19,364 nucleotides of DNA from JBOGGX01 sp050744245 (GCA_050744245.1 JBOGGX010000232.1:1-19364); one strand, 5' to 3'; counted from the first letter of the stretch, positions 8,650 through 17,084 are shown. The notes: a model not told the origin generated them from the letters alone. Made by a program: numbers and translations.

Positions 8650-9294
8650 TCACTCGTCTACCGCGGCGCATGGCAATCCGGGAATGCACGGAGGAGGAGG
8701 AGTTTCCGGGATGCAGTCCACCTCTCTCGGCATGCTATCGTGGTTGTGGTGCCCTATGGGCGGCTGATATCCGGGCGGCGGCACACTCGTCCCGGTCGCA
8801 CGGGTTTGGTAGATGCCGGCCACACAATCGGTGGCGGCGTTATCCTTAATGGATGACTTTCCGACGTTGCTGCTCGTCTCAGGGCCAGCAACCCTAACCC
8901 AGGTCAGACCGACAACTTCGAACCGAAATAGGCTGACAGTTATCTCAAGTGACGAGACCGGGGCCGCGCCACCTCCTTCGAACGTACACTCGAGCGTGGC
9001 CGCCCCGTTGACTGTTCCAGCTACGTGGCCAGACTCATGGGGCCAATGGGATGTGAGAGTACAACGGATTGCCTGTGCGTCTGGTTCCGGTTGGGCGCTG
9101 AAGATTATCGCCTCATCATCAACAGGTCTCGCATCAGCCGCGATGACACGTGCGGAGGCGGTTGCCTCATAGGCTGAGTGTTGCGCTGAATCGTGCCAAT
9201 ACGCACTTGCTGGCTGGGCAACCAGGCAAGTGACCAGGACGAAGGATGTCCCAGCGACAAGCATGACACGTCGAAAAGCCAACTCGTTGAACAC
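8650..9294 (-). CDS. Secreted protein of unknown function
   Basis: The start is GTG at 9294, with GGGGAC a few bases upstream; ATG at 9264 is the alternative. A Sec signal peptide is clear: basic RR, hydrophobic VMLVAGTSFVLVTCLVA, then a PASA cleavage site before YWHD near residue 31. The mature part has six cysteines and ends in a Pro/Cys-rich tail (PETPPPPCIPGLPC). The segment CVAGIYQTRATGTSVPPPGY looks like uncharacterised secreted actinobacterial proteins. It is transcribed convergently with the 7769-8542 gene, leaving 107 nt between them without an evident hairpin. Composition is less GC-rich than the flanking operons. Confidence 0.65.
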   Translation of the reverse strand: MFNELAFRRVMLVAGTSFVLVTCLVAQPASAYWHDSAQHSAYEATASARVIAADARPVDDEAIIFSAQPEPDAQAIRCTLTSHWPHESGHVAGTVNGAATLECTFEGGGAAPVSSLEITVSLFRFEVVGLTWVRVAGPETSSNVGKSSIKDNAATDCVAGIYQTRATGTSVPPPGYQPPIGHHNHDSMPREVDCIPETPPPPCIPGLPCAAVDE

Positions 9295-9559
9295 GGTGTC
9301 CCCGGCCGAGAGTCGATTTCCGAGTCACATGATTTTGCTCCAAGCTGGTTCGAGCCGTCAAGAGTCTGTCGTCGTAGACGTTCGTTGGCGGTGCGGGGCG
9401 ACGATGCGCCCGTGAAGTACAACTCCTCGTTGCCGCAGCTCCTGGTGCGGGTGGGTCGCCCTCGGCATTCGGGCCGGGCACGGAGTCCGGCTGCCGTCCC
9501 GGCTTCGTGAGTCATGGATTGGCCTCAGAGCCTGATCGACCTTAGAACCGGAGCTGTCC
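9295..9559. other. Divergent intergenic region
   Basis: This stretch separates the minus-strand secreted protein from the plus-strand HTH_42 gene and must hold promoters for both. Several short ORFs cross it on both strands but none has a family resemblance or ribosome site. No tRNA, repeat or terminator is evident. Confidence 0.4.
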
Positions 9560-10837
9560 ATGACCAGGGGCATCCGCCATTCGAGCCCCCCCGGGGGCCC
9601 GGGGGGGAGGCAACGCGACTGGGTGGTCAGCTTCATTACCGTCGTCGCCGCGCTGAGTGTCTCCCGGGACCAGGTGGTGGCCTTCCGGTTGGCGGCCCAC
9701 CACCTGATCGACCGGCTGCCGCCCGACCGGCTGGTCGAGGCGGCGGCCCCGGTTGGTGTGCAGGACAGCCGGGTCGAGTCCGCCGCCCTGGCGCTGGCCG
9801 CCCAGGTCGAGGGCGTCGACGCGGGCACCGTGGCGACCGCCCGGTCCGAGACGAGGACGCTGCTGACCTTTGTGAGCGATGCGCGGCGCCCCTACCTCCT
9901 CCCGGTGGCCGACGCCGCTGCGTTCACCGCCGGGGCCGTTCCAACCGATCGGGAGTCGTTCGCCACGTTCCTCGGCGGATGGGCGGAACCCATCGCCGAC
10001 GCCGAGCTGTCCCCGTTCGACCTGCTGGATCAGATGGCGAAGGTCGCGACCACCGTGCTCGACGGGCGGATCCTCCCGGTCGACGACCTCCGTCACGCCA
10101 TCTACGACCGGGTGCCGGCGCTCCACCGAGTGCGCCGGCCGGCGAGCATGCGAGCCGACATGCCCGAGTCCCTGTTCCGGGCGCTGGGCCTAACCGGAAC
10201 GGTGTGCATCACGGCCGGCGAGGGAATCACCGCCATGAACGGTCGCACCGACCAGTGGCTCGGCTCGGCGCTCCCGTCCATGGCGCCGGACACCGCCCGG
10301 GCCGAGCTCGTGCGCCGGTTTCTCCACGCCTACGGCCCGTCGACTCCGGCGGCGTTCGCCGTGTGGACGAACCGGAGCCCGGCCGACGCCCGCGAGGCCT
10401 TCGCGCCCGTAGCCGGCGAGCTCGCCGAGGTCGACGCCGGCGGCACGAGCGCGTGGCTCCTAGCCACCGACGAACCGACGTTGCGTTCGCCGCCGCTGCC
10501 GGCGGCGCTGCGGCTCCTGCCCCCGCTCGACCCCTTCCTCAACCAGCGCGACCGGGCCACGCTCGTCCCCGACGCCGCCCACCGTCAACAGGTGTGGCGG
10601 CCCGTGGGCCCTCCCGGCGTCGTCATGGCCGGACGCCGGGTGGCGGCCACGTGGAGGGGGCAGAAGCGGGGCCGCACGCTCGAGATCACCGTCGACGGTT
10701 TGGGCGCGCTGTCCGGGCAGGTGCGGGCGAACGTCGTCAAGGAGGCGGACCGGATGGCCCCCGCGCGCGGCTGTACCGGCGCCGCCGTCTCGTTCGCGTT
10801 GGGCTGGTGGGCAGGCCCGCCTGACTGCGGCGGGTAG
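9560..10837 (+). CDS. HTH_42 winged-helix DNA-binding protein (AlkZ/YcaQ-related)
   Basis: ATG at 9560 has GGAG six bases upstream and gives 425 aa. Homology to the HTH_42 family begins near residue 34 (RDQVVAFRLAAHHLIDRL), so a later GTG (9623) is possible. Family features follow: the VGVQDSRVESAALAL segment, YDRVPALHRVRR, the helix pair around VRRFLHAYGPSTPAAFAVW, LLPPLDPFLNQRDR, and a C-terminal beta region VMAGRRVAATWRGQKRGRTL. AlkZ/YcaQ members are DNA glycosylases that unhook interstrand crosslinks, using a Q-x-Q/D motif. Here the aligned site reads QDS, so glycosylase activity is doubtful. The first 16 codons include an odd pure C/G tract. The 3' end overlaps the convergent acylase frame by about 100 nt. 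Confidence 0.75.
   Translation: MTRGIRHSSPPGGPGGRQRDWVVSFITVVAALSVSRDQVVAFRLAAHHLIDRLPPDRLVEAAAPVGVQDSRVESAALALAAQVEGVDAGTVATARSETRTLLTFVSDARRPYLLPVADAAAFTAGAVPTDRESFATFLGGWAEPIADAELSPFDLLDQMAKVATTVLDGRILPVDDLRHAIYDRVPALHRVRRPASMRADMPESLFRALGLTGTVCITAGEGITAMNGRTDQWLGSALPSMAPDTARAELVRRFLHAYGPSTPAAFAVWTNRSPADAREAFAPVAGELAEVDAGGTSAWLLATDEPTLRSPPLPAALRLLPPLDPFLNQRDRATLVPDAAHRQQVWRPVGPPGVVMAGRRVAATWRGQKRGRTLEITVDGLGALSGQVRANVVKEADRMAPARGCTGAAVSFALGWWAGPPDCGG
9586..9607. repeat. C7-G5-C3-G7 homopolymer palindrome-like tract
   Basis: Twenty-two consecutive bases are only C or G, arranged as runs of 7, 5, 3 and 7. The outer C7 and G7 are self-complementary. The tract lies inside the N-terminal codons of the HTH_42 gene, before recognisable homology begins. 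Such a tract is prone to replication slippage and to miscalled length. Confidence 0.9.
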
Positions 10838-13047
10838 CGGCGCGGGCAACGAGGGTGAGGCCGACCAGCAACGCCACCAGGCCGGCTCCCGCGTCGGATC
10901 CGGTGGCGGCCAACAGCCGATGACCGAGCACCCGGGCCCCGGTCGCGGATGTCGACTGCGCCGACACGACACCTGCGTGGGTCGGCAGCTGCACCACTTG
11001 CTGGAACGTTGGCGGGTTCTGCCACGGCATGGGCGGCGCGCCCACCACCAGCTGCCGGAACTCGATTTGATCGTCGGCGACCGCCCGCCGCCACGCATCG
11101 GGATTCGACGATCCGAACGCGCCCTGCAGGTCGGTCGCCGCCCGGGCCAGCGACGCCCACAGCGCCGCCCGGCACGCGTCGAGATCCCCCCCCGCAGTAC
11201 GTGCGGTGCCACGGGTCGACCACCGCTTCGCCGAGCAGCTGACGGAGGTTCTTGTCGACATGGCTGGCGGCGCCGCCGTTGAATGCCGACCCGTCGTGGG
11301 CCTCGGGCGGGTCCGCGATGCCGATCTGGAGGGCGGCGAACGCCTCGCCGGACGCCTCGGCGAACATGGCGTCGAGCAGCCGGGGCCACCACGCGTCCAT
11401 GGCCGCCGGCCCAAACGGATCGTCGTAGGCGCCGTCGCCGTCACGGTCCCGCCGATGGGCGCCCGACGCCAGCCACGCGGCCAGCCGGTCGCGCAGTACC
11501 TGAGCGCGAGGATCGACGGCGTCGGCGCCTTCGGGCCGAGCACCGCGAGCAGCTCGGGCAGCGTCTCGGCGCCGTGCACATCGACGGTGGCCGCGTCGAC
11601 CATCACGTCGACGACCTCCGCCCGGCTCACCGGGCCACCCGATCCCAGCCGCGCCTCGATCCGCCGGTCGAGGCTGAGGGAGCGGTACACCGGGCCGTAC
11701 GAGAACTCCCTGTCGTTGGCGCCAAACCCCGGTGCTTGCCGGTTGTTCCACGACGTGATGTACCCCTCGGCTGGATCGACCGCCCAGGGCTGGCCGTCGA
11801 ACGGAAGCCGGCCGATGTGGTCGTAGCGCCCGTCACCCCACACCGGCAGGTAGGGATCGACCCGGGGATCGCGGAGCGGGCAGGCGCAGCTGTGCTGGTA
11901 GCCGATGTGCTCGCCGTCCACGTAGAACCAGTTGAACGTGTAGTCGACGCCTAGCCCCATGGCCCGCCGGGAGGCGTCGAAACCGCCCGCCATGAAGTTG
12001 GGGTCGTTGATCTGGACGAACCCGATCGCCGATCCGAGCTCGTTGCCGTAAGTCGTGCGAGAGTCGGCGATGGCGATCGGCGTCCCATCGGTGAGGCGAC
12101 CACGTGCGCTCAGGGGGCCGTAGGGGGTCGCCCGCTCGACCCGCCATGAGAGCACGACGTCGTCGGGTCCTCCGGGCACACCCCCGGCCGTGGGCACGGC
12201 GACTTGCGTGTGCTGGAACGTCTCGATCGGCAGGCATCGGCCATCGTGGACGTAACCCATCGACGTCTCCGTCGGAGCGCCGCCGCCCGGCTCGCACAGC
12301 CGCAGGACCCACTGGTGGAGTTGTCCGCACCGGACGAGGTCGCCGACCACGCGTAGTCGGTCCCCCGGCCGAGCCGCACGTAGAGGTCGGTGCCGGGAAA
12401 CGCCGCCCCCCGAGCGTGGATACCCGGCCCGTGGACGTCCTTCTCGATGAGGATGCCCGGGATGAAGTAGCCAACCTGGGGGCCGAACACGGCGACGGGC
12501 GCGCCGGTGGCGGTGCGGTCCCCGCTCACCAACAGCGCGTTGCTCAGGCCGCCGGACAGGTCGAGGTCGAGTGGCATCGGACCCGTGGGCAGATCGATCA
12601 CGCGTGGGATCAGCCGACCGGCGGCATCGAGCAGATCGGGCACGCCGGGCTGCCACTGTCGATCGGTCGGAGGCTGGCGCAGTCGATCGTCGGGTGGGCG
12701 GCGGGATCCGGCGCGCCGTCGCCGAGATAAGGAAACGGCTGGCGGGCGGTGGTCGGCGACTCCGCGTCGTCGGCGAAATGGAGGTCGTCGAACACTCGGC
12801 GGGCCTCCACCTTGTCGCCGAGCGACACCGACAGCTCCGCCAGACCGCAGACGTTGGCCACCTCGCCGCCCCCGCCGCGCCCGAAGATCCCGCCGACGAG
12901 CGAGGCGATGGCCACCAGGTCCTCAGGTACCCACCGGCTCGGCAGCTTCTGCAGCAGCGGATATTCGCCCGGTAGGTCGGCGGGATGCGCCAACAAGCCG
13001 GTGATGTGGGCGTTGATCCCGTCGATGTAGGCCCGGGCGTCGCTAAC
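10737..13047 (-). pseudogene. Penicillin-acylase-like Ntn hydrolase, 3' part (interrupted by IS, frameshifted)
   Basis: This part resumes at SDARAYIDGINAHI directly beside the IS and holds most of the enzyme. It contains a linker (LVAIASLVGGIFGRGGGGEV), the presumed autoprocessing site with catalytic Ser in GGLSNALLV (codon 12542-12544), AVFGPQVGYFIPGILIEKD, AFPGTDLYVRLGRGTDYAWS, and a C-terminal MPWQNPPTFQQVV. A final hydrophobic helix, GLVALLVGLTLVARAA, would anchor the tail. Family members are exported and cleave amides such as beta-lactam side chains or acyl-homoserine lactones; the substrate here is unknown. The frame breaks four times, near 12641-12649, 12315-12320, 11530-11536 and in the G8 run at 11186-11193. 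Three need one added base; the last needs one base less or two more. The stop at 10737 lies inside the convergent gene and may not be the original one. Confidence 0.85.
13042..13047. repeat. Target-site duplication, left copy (GCTAAC)
   Basis: GCTAAC directly precedes the left inverted repeat and is repeated at 15108-15113 directly after the right one. In the uninterrupted acylase it occurs once and encodes the V-S step of RRVVSDARAY. Confidence 0.92.
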
Positions 13048-13060
13048 GCCGATCCTCGCG
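13048..13060 (+). repeat. IS left terminal inverted repeat
   Basis: The left end reads GCCGATCCTCGCG. It matches the inverted right end, GCCGATTCTCACG, at 11 of 13 positions, and similarity stops after it. Confidence 0.88.
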
Positions 13061-13268
13061 TTTGGTTGAAGCCCGCTGAGGCGGCTGGCTGGGTTGTCGA
13101 TGAGCGTTGATCTGTCTGGGTTTGGGGGCGGTCGGGTCGTCGAGTCGGGTGTATCTCGTTGACTGGTTCGGGCCAGGCGTGGGTGGTCTGTGACGCCGAG
13201 AGGGCGGCGTGGCGAAGATGGCGGACCGGCGGTGCGAATGACAGCCCTGTAATTCTTGGGTTTCGCGG

Positions 13269-15074
13269 GTGCGGGCTGAGACCGCAACGCCGGGGGTCCA
13301 CCCGCAGCTACGCACAAGATGGTCTACTAGACGTATCGACCAGTCAGCGAAAGTTGCCAGCCGGGTTCGAGCGGGAGCGGAGTTCTTCACCGCGCCGACC
13401 GGCGGCATCCAGCGGCGGTATGAGGCGTTGCGTGCCTACTTGGTGGATGGCGTGGCGGCCGCCGAGGTGGCAGGCCGCTTCGGCTACAGCACCGCCGCGT
13501 TCGAGTCGGTGGTGCGCGACTTCCGGGCGGGTGATCGCGAGTTCTTCGCCGAGCGTCGACCCGGCCCCAAGACCGCGCCGGCCAAGGAGGCGGCCCGGGC
13601 CCGGATCATCGAGCTGCGCCGAGGCGGACATTCGATCGATGAGATCGCGGTGGCGTTGCGCGACGAGGGCACGCCGTTGAACCGCACCGGCATCTCCGAG
13701 GTCGTCGCCGAGGAAGGCTTCGAGCGTCTGTGGCGCCGACCCGAGCCGGCCCGGGGCGCGCCACGACGCGACACGTTGCCCCGCGCCGCGGTGATCGACT
13801 TCGACCAACTACCGGCACGATCGGACACGAAGCTGGCCGGGCTGTTGCTGACGATCCCCGATCTGGTGGCGCTCGACCTCCCGGCCATGGTTGACGCCGC
13901 CGGATACCCGGGAACGCGGGTGATCCCGGCGGTCAGCTCGGTGCTGTCGCTGCTGGCGCTCAAGCTCGTCGGCACCCGCCGGGTCTCCCATGTCGATGAC
14001 CTCGCCGCGGATCGCGCCGCGGGACTGTTCGCCGGCCTGGTCGCGCTGCCCAAGGCGACCGCGCTGAGCACCTACAGCTACCGGCTGTCCCACGAACGCC
14101 AACGCCGGTTCCTCGCCGCGCTCGACGCGTCGATGCTCGGCAACGGTCTCGCCGAAGGCGGCGACTTCGACTTGGACTTCCACGCCGTCATGCACTGGGG
14201 CGAGGACGCCGCCCTCGAAAAGCACTACGTACCACGGCGTTCTCAGCGCACCCGATCGGTTCTCACGTTCTTCGCGCAAGACGCGCAGACCCACAACCTC
14301 GTCTACGCCAACGCCGACATCTCCACGGCTGCCCACGCCCGCGAGGTGCTTGCCTTCTGCGACCACTGGCGAGCGGTGTCCGGTGCCGACCCCACCACCT
14401 TGGTGCTCGACCAGCGAGTCACCACCCAAGACGTCCTCAGCGAGCTCGACACCCGCGGCATCCACTTCATCACCTTGCGCATGCGCTCGGCGTCGCTCGT
14501 GCGGCACATCGACGCCATCGAGCCGAGCGCGTGGAAGACGGTGACCCTCGACCGCGACGGCGGCTACCGCAAACCCCAAGTCGTCGACGAGGAGGCGACC
14601 ATCTACCGCTACCCCGGCACTGTCCGCCAGCTCATCGTGCGCGGCCTGGGACGCGACACCGCCACGGTGATAATCACCAACGACCGGCGCGCCAGCGCCA
14701 AACAGCTCATCGAACGCTACGCCCGGCGCATGACCATCGAGCAACGCCTCGCCGAAGCCATCCGCAGCTTCCACCTCGACGCGTTGTCCTCGGCCGTTCC
14801 GCTAAACGTCGACCTCGACGTCGTGCTCTCCGTCCTCGCCGGCGCCGTGTGCGCGTCACTCCGCCGCCGCCTCGGCACCGGCTACAACGCCGCCACCCCC
14901 GACACCCTGCAACGCCGCTTCCTCCACACCGGCGGGCACATCATCAACCGCGGCGCCAACATCGTCGTGCGACTCGACCGGCGCACCTACTCACCCGTGC
15001 TCCGCTCAGCCGACATCCCCGACACCACCGTCCCCTGGTGGAACGACCGCACCCTCCACTACGAGTTCGCCTGA
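13269..15074 (+). CDS. DDE transposase of the insertion sequence
   Basis: The 601-aa protein starts at GTG 13269; the first 40 residues are weakly supported and a later start is possible. Residues 45-150 contain two helix-turn-helix-like segments (YEALRAYLVDGVAAAEVAGR and HSIDEIAVALRDEGTPLNR) suited to binding the inverted repeats. The catalytic core follows as an RNase H-like fold. The first Asp is in FDLDFHAVMHWGED (301/303), the second in TTLVLDQRVTTQ (381), and Glu491 lies in YARRMTIEQRLAE, which matches the Y-x2-R-x3-E part of the IS4-superfamily signature; the usual following Lys is not present. The C-terminus ends 33 nt before the element boundary. The frame is unbroken, so the element may still be mobile. 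Confidence 0.9.
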   Translation: MRAETATPGVHPQLRTRWSTRRIDQSAKVASRVRAGAEFFTAPTGGIQRRYEALRAYLVDGVAAAEVAGRFGYSTAAFESVVRDFRAGDREFFAERRPGPKTAPAKEAARARIIELRRGGHSIDEIAVALRDEGTPLNRTGISEVVAEEGFERLWRRPEPARGAPRRDTLPRAAVIDFDQLPARSDTKLAGLLLTIPDLVALDLPAMVDAAGYPGTRVIPAVSSVLSLLALKLVGTRRVSHVDDLAADRAAGLFAGLVALPKATALSTYSYRLSHERQRRFLAALDASMLGNGLAEGGDFDLDFHAVMHWGEDAALEKHYVPRRSQRTRSVLTFFAQDAQTHNLVYANADISTAAHAREVLAFCDHWRAVSGADPTTLVLDQRVTTQDVLSELDTRGIHFITLRMRSASLVRHIDAIEPSAWKTVTLDRDGGYRKPQVVDEEATIYRYPGTVRQLIVRGLGRDTATVIITNDRRASAKQLIERYARRMTIEQRLAEAIRSFHLDALSSAVPLNVDLDVVLSVLAGAVCASLRRRLGTGYNAATPDTLQRRFLHTGGHIINRGANIVVRLDRRTYSPVLRSADIPDTTVPWWNDRTLHYEFA

Positions 15075-15094
15075 AAGTAGGGTCGAATTCGCTG

Positions 15095-15107
15095 CGTGAG
15101 AATCGGC
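15095..15107 (-). repeat. IS right terminal inverted repeat
   Basis: CGTGAGAATCGGC on the plus strand is the inverse of the left terminus with two mismatches. It is followed immediately by the second GCTAAC copy. Confidence 0.88.
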
Positions 15108-15113
15108 GCTAAC
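15108..15113. repeat. Target-site duplication, right copy (GCTAAC)
   Basis: Identical to 13042-13047. The identity extends one more base (CGCTAAC), but that base belongs to the right inverted repeat, so six bases is the best estimate. Confidence 0.92.
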
Positions 15114-15759
15114 CACCCGCCGGCCGGTGGGCCCGAGCCGGCGGAGCGCGTCGATCTGAGCGGTGAGATCGGCCTCGGTGTACGGCGCCACCGCCAGCTG
15201 ACTCCGGTCCATCGCCTGGTTCGCCTCGGAGCCACCGACGAACTCCGACAGCCGGGCGCGACCGACGTTACGGAGCACGTCCATGAGGAAGAGCCGGTCC
15301 TCGGCGGCGGTGTAGCCCTGGGCGAACATGGTGGCGTACCGGGTCTGGCCGAAGATGTGCGGTACGCCGAAGCTGCGGTCGCGGACGACGGTCACGTCGG
15401 GATGAGGGCGGTAGACGGACGCGATGTCGGTGGGCGGGACGCCGAACGAGGCGTCCTTGAACAGCCGGTCGACGTCGGCCTCGGTGAGACCGGGCGCCGC
15501 CCGCACGAGCTGGTCGTACATGCCGATCTGGTCGGTGGCACCCTCAGGCAGCCCGCCGCCGGCCAGGCCTCGGAGGACCTCGACCAGCGTGAACGACCCG
15601 TCCTGGCCGGGCGGGAGAACGTTGCGGAAGCCGCCCGGGTCACCGTGGCTCCGGTACTGCCCCACATCGCCGTCGGTCGTCTGCGGCCACCGGGACGCCG
15701 ACCAACGCCCACGCTCCCTGTCCAACGGCGGCCCCCGTGATCACACGCCAGCGCCTCAT
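15108..15759 (-). pseudogene. Penicillin-acylase-like Ntn hydrolase, 5' part (interrupted by IS)
   Basis: ATG at 15759, with a strong AAAGGGGG site upstream, begins a signal-peptide-like sequence MRRWRVITGAAVGQGAWALV ending around PVAA. A frame break between about 15678 and 15692 follows. The acylase alpha-subunit region then reads on from GDVGQYRSHGDPGGFRN and TVVRDRSFGVPHIFGQTRYA to GYTAAEDRLFLMDVLRNVGR, ending at DALRRLGPTGRRVVS at the IS. VTVVRDRSFGVPHIFG and AAEDRLFLMD are typical of penicillin-acylase N-termini. Joined to the 3' part the gene is about 2.95 kb, roughly 980 codons. It starts 45 nt after the leuA stop on the same strand and may be read from the leu transcript. Confidence 0.85.
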
Positions 15760-15765
15760 GCCGGT

Positions 15766-15773
15766 CCCCCTTT
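15766..15773 (-). promoter_or_regulatory. Ribosome binding site of the acylase gene
   Basis: On the minus strand AAAGGGGG lies six bases before ATG 15759. It decides this start over the in-frame ATG further down (15725) used by the longer uninterrupted frame, and shows that a signal peptide is encoded. Confidence 0.65.
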
Positions 15774-15804
15774 GCAGGCTCGGACAAACGCCCTAATCGC
15801 ATAC

Positions 15805-17034
15805 TTATCGACCGGAGCCCGGGGCGCCCGCGGTCAGCCCGCACGCGACGCCGCCCTTGCCCGACTGGCTGTTGACCCGGATCACTGCCTCGTACATGCG
15901 GCCGACGTCCTTGAGGTCGATGGGGAGATACGGCACCTCCCATGCTCCGTCCTCTTCGGACACGGCGTTCATCCCCTTGTTGATGGCGTCCTGGTGGCTA
16001 CCGGAGAACGCCGTGTAGACGAGGTCGCCCACGTAGGGGTGCCGGGGATGGACCGGCAGCCGGTTCCAGTACTCGGCCACCCGGCGCAAGGCATCGATGT
16101 CGGAGATGTCGAGCTCGGGGTCGACGCCCTGGCTGAACAGGTTCATCGCCAGGGTCACGATGTCGACGTTGCCGGTGCGCTCCCCGTTACCGAACAGGGT
16201 GCCCTCGACCCGGTCGGCCCCCGCCATCAGCGCCAGCTCGGTAGCCGCCACCGCGCAGCCGCGGTCGTTGTGGGGGTGGAGCGACAGGATGACCTTGTCG
16301 CGGTCGCGGAGCGTCCGGATGAACCACTCGATCACGTCGGCGTACACGTTGGGCGTGTACATCTCGACCGTGGCCGGCAGGTTGAGGATGATGGGCCGAT
16401 CGACCGCGGGCTCGATGACGTCCATGACCGCCTCGCACACCTCGATTGCGTAGTCGGTCTCGGTCCCGGTGAAGCTCTCGGGCGAGTACTCGTAGCGGAC
16501 GTCGGTGCCGGGCACCGTGTCCTCGAGCTTGCGGCACACCTTGGCGGCGTTGACCGCGAAATCGGAGATGCCCGCCTTGTCGAGCCCGAACACCACCCGG
16601 CGTTGGACCACCGAGGTCGAGTTGTAGAAGTGCATGATCGCCTGGCGAGCGCCCCGGATCGCCTCGTAGGTGCGCTCAATCAGCTCCTCACGGCACTGGG
16701 TGAGGACCTAGATGGTGACATCGTCGGGCACCAGGCCCTCCTCGATGAGCCGGCGGATGAAGTCGAAGTCGGTCTGGCTGGCCGACGGAAAGCCGACCTC
16801 GATCTCCTTGAACCCCATGTTGACCAGGGTCTGGAACATCCGCAGCTTGCGGGCCGGGTCCATCGGGTCGATGAGCGCTTGGTTGCCGTCACGCTGGTCG
16901 ACGGTGCACCACTGCGGAGCCTTCTCGATCCGCTGCGTTGGCCAGGTGCGGTCGTCGAGGGTGACCGGCAGCGGGTGGAACGGACGGTAGCGCTCGAACG
17001 ACATTCGCTTCGGGGTGACCGGGTCGGGAGACAT
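15805..17034 (-). pseudogene. leuA: 2-isopropylmalate synthase with in-frame amber codon and lost C-terminal domain
   Basis: LeuA condenses acetyl-CoA with 2-oxoisovalerate, the first committed step to leucine. ATG 17034 (MSPDPVTPKR) has AGAGG about ten bases upstream. TVDQRDGNQALIDPM (44-58) holds the catalytic Arg-Asp, and SLHPHNDRG carries the metal-binding His pair (codons 253 and 255); GNGERTGNVDIV follows. Codon 109 (16708-16710) is TAG in VPDDVTI-stop-VLTQCREEL, with LeuA sequence in the same frame on both sides; relatives have Gln (CAG), one C-to-T change away. After VNSQSGKGGVA (about residue 397) similarity ends and 12 unrelated codons lead to a stop. The subdomain II and leucine-binding regulatory domain, about 150 residues, are therefore missing and not found in any frame downstream. 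A leucine attenuator precedes it. Confidence 0.88.
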
Positions 17035-17084
17035 GGCGGTTGTCCTCTCGCTCGGGTCGGTCGGTGAGGGTCGTTTGGGGCTCG

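Larger units (their letters stand above)
13048..15107 (+). mobile_element. Complete 2,060-bp insertion sequence, IS4-superfamily (IS1634-like)
   Basis: Both boundaries are fixed by three independent signals: imperfect 13-bp terminal inverted repeats, a 6-bp direct duplication outside them, and exact restoration of the acylase reading frame when the element and one duplication copy are removed. One large transposase gene fills most of the element, with about 220 nt of noncoding DNA at the left end and 33 nt at the right. The size near 2 kb, the 6-bp duplication and the transposase type fit IS1634-like members of the IS4 superfamily, but the family call rests on my reading of motifs. It is transcribed against the interrupted gene. 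Confidence 0.9.

Noticed and set aside
10737..13301. A single 854-aa minus-strand protein
   Set aside because: It mixes genuine acylase segments with out-of-frame stretches, and its start lies inside the insertion sequence.
15805..17034. Genome-wide reassignment of TAG to Gln
   Set aside because: Only one internal TAG is seen, and TAG serves as an ordinary stop elsewhere in the window (for example the HTH_42 gene and the leu leader).
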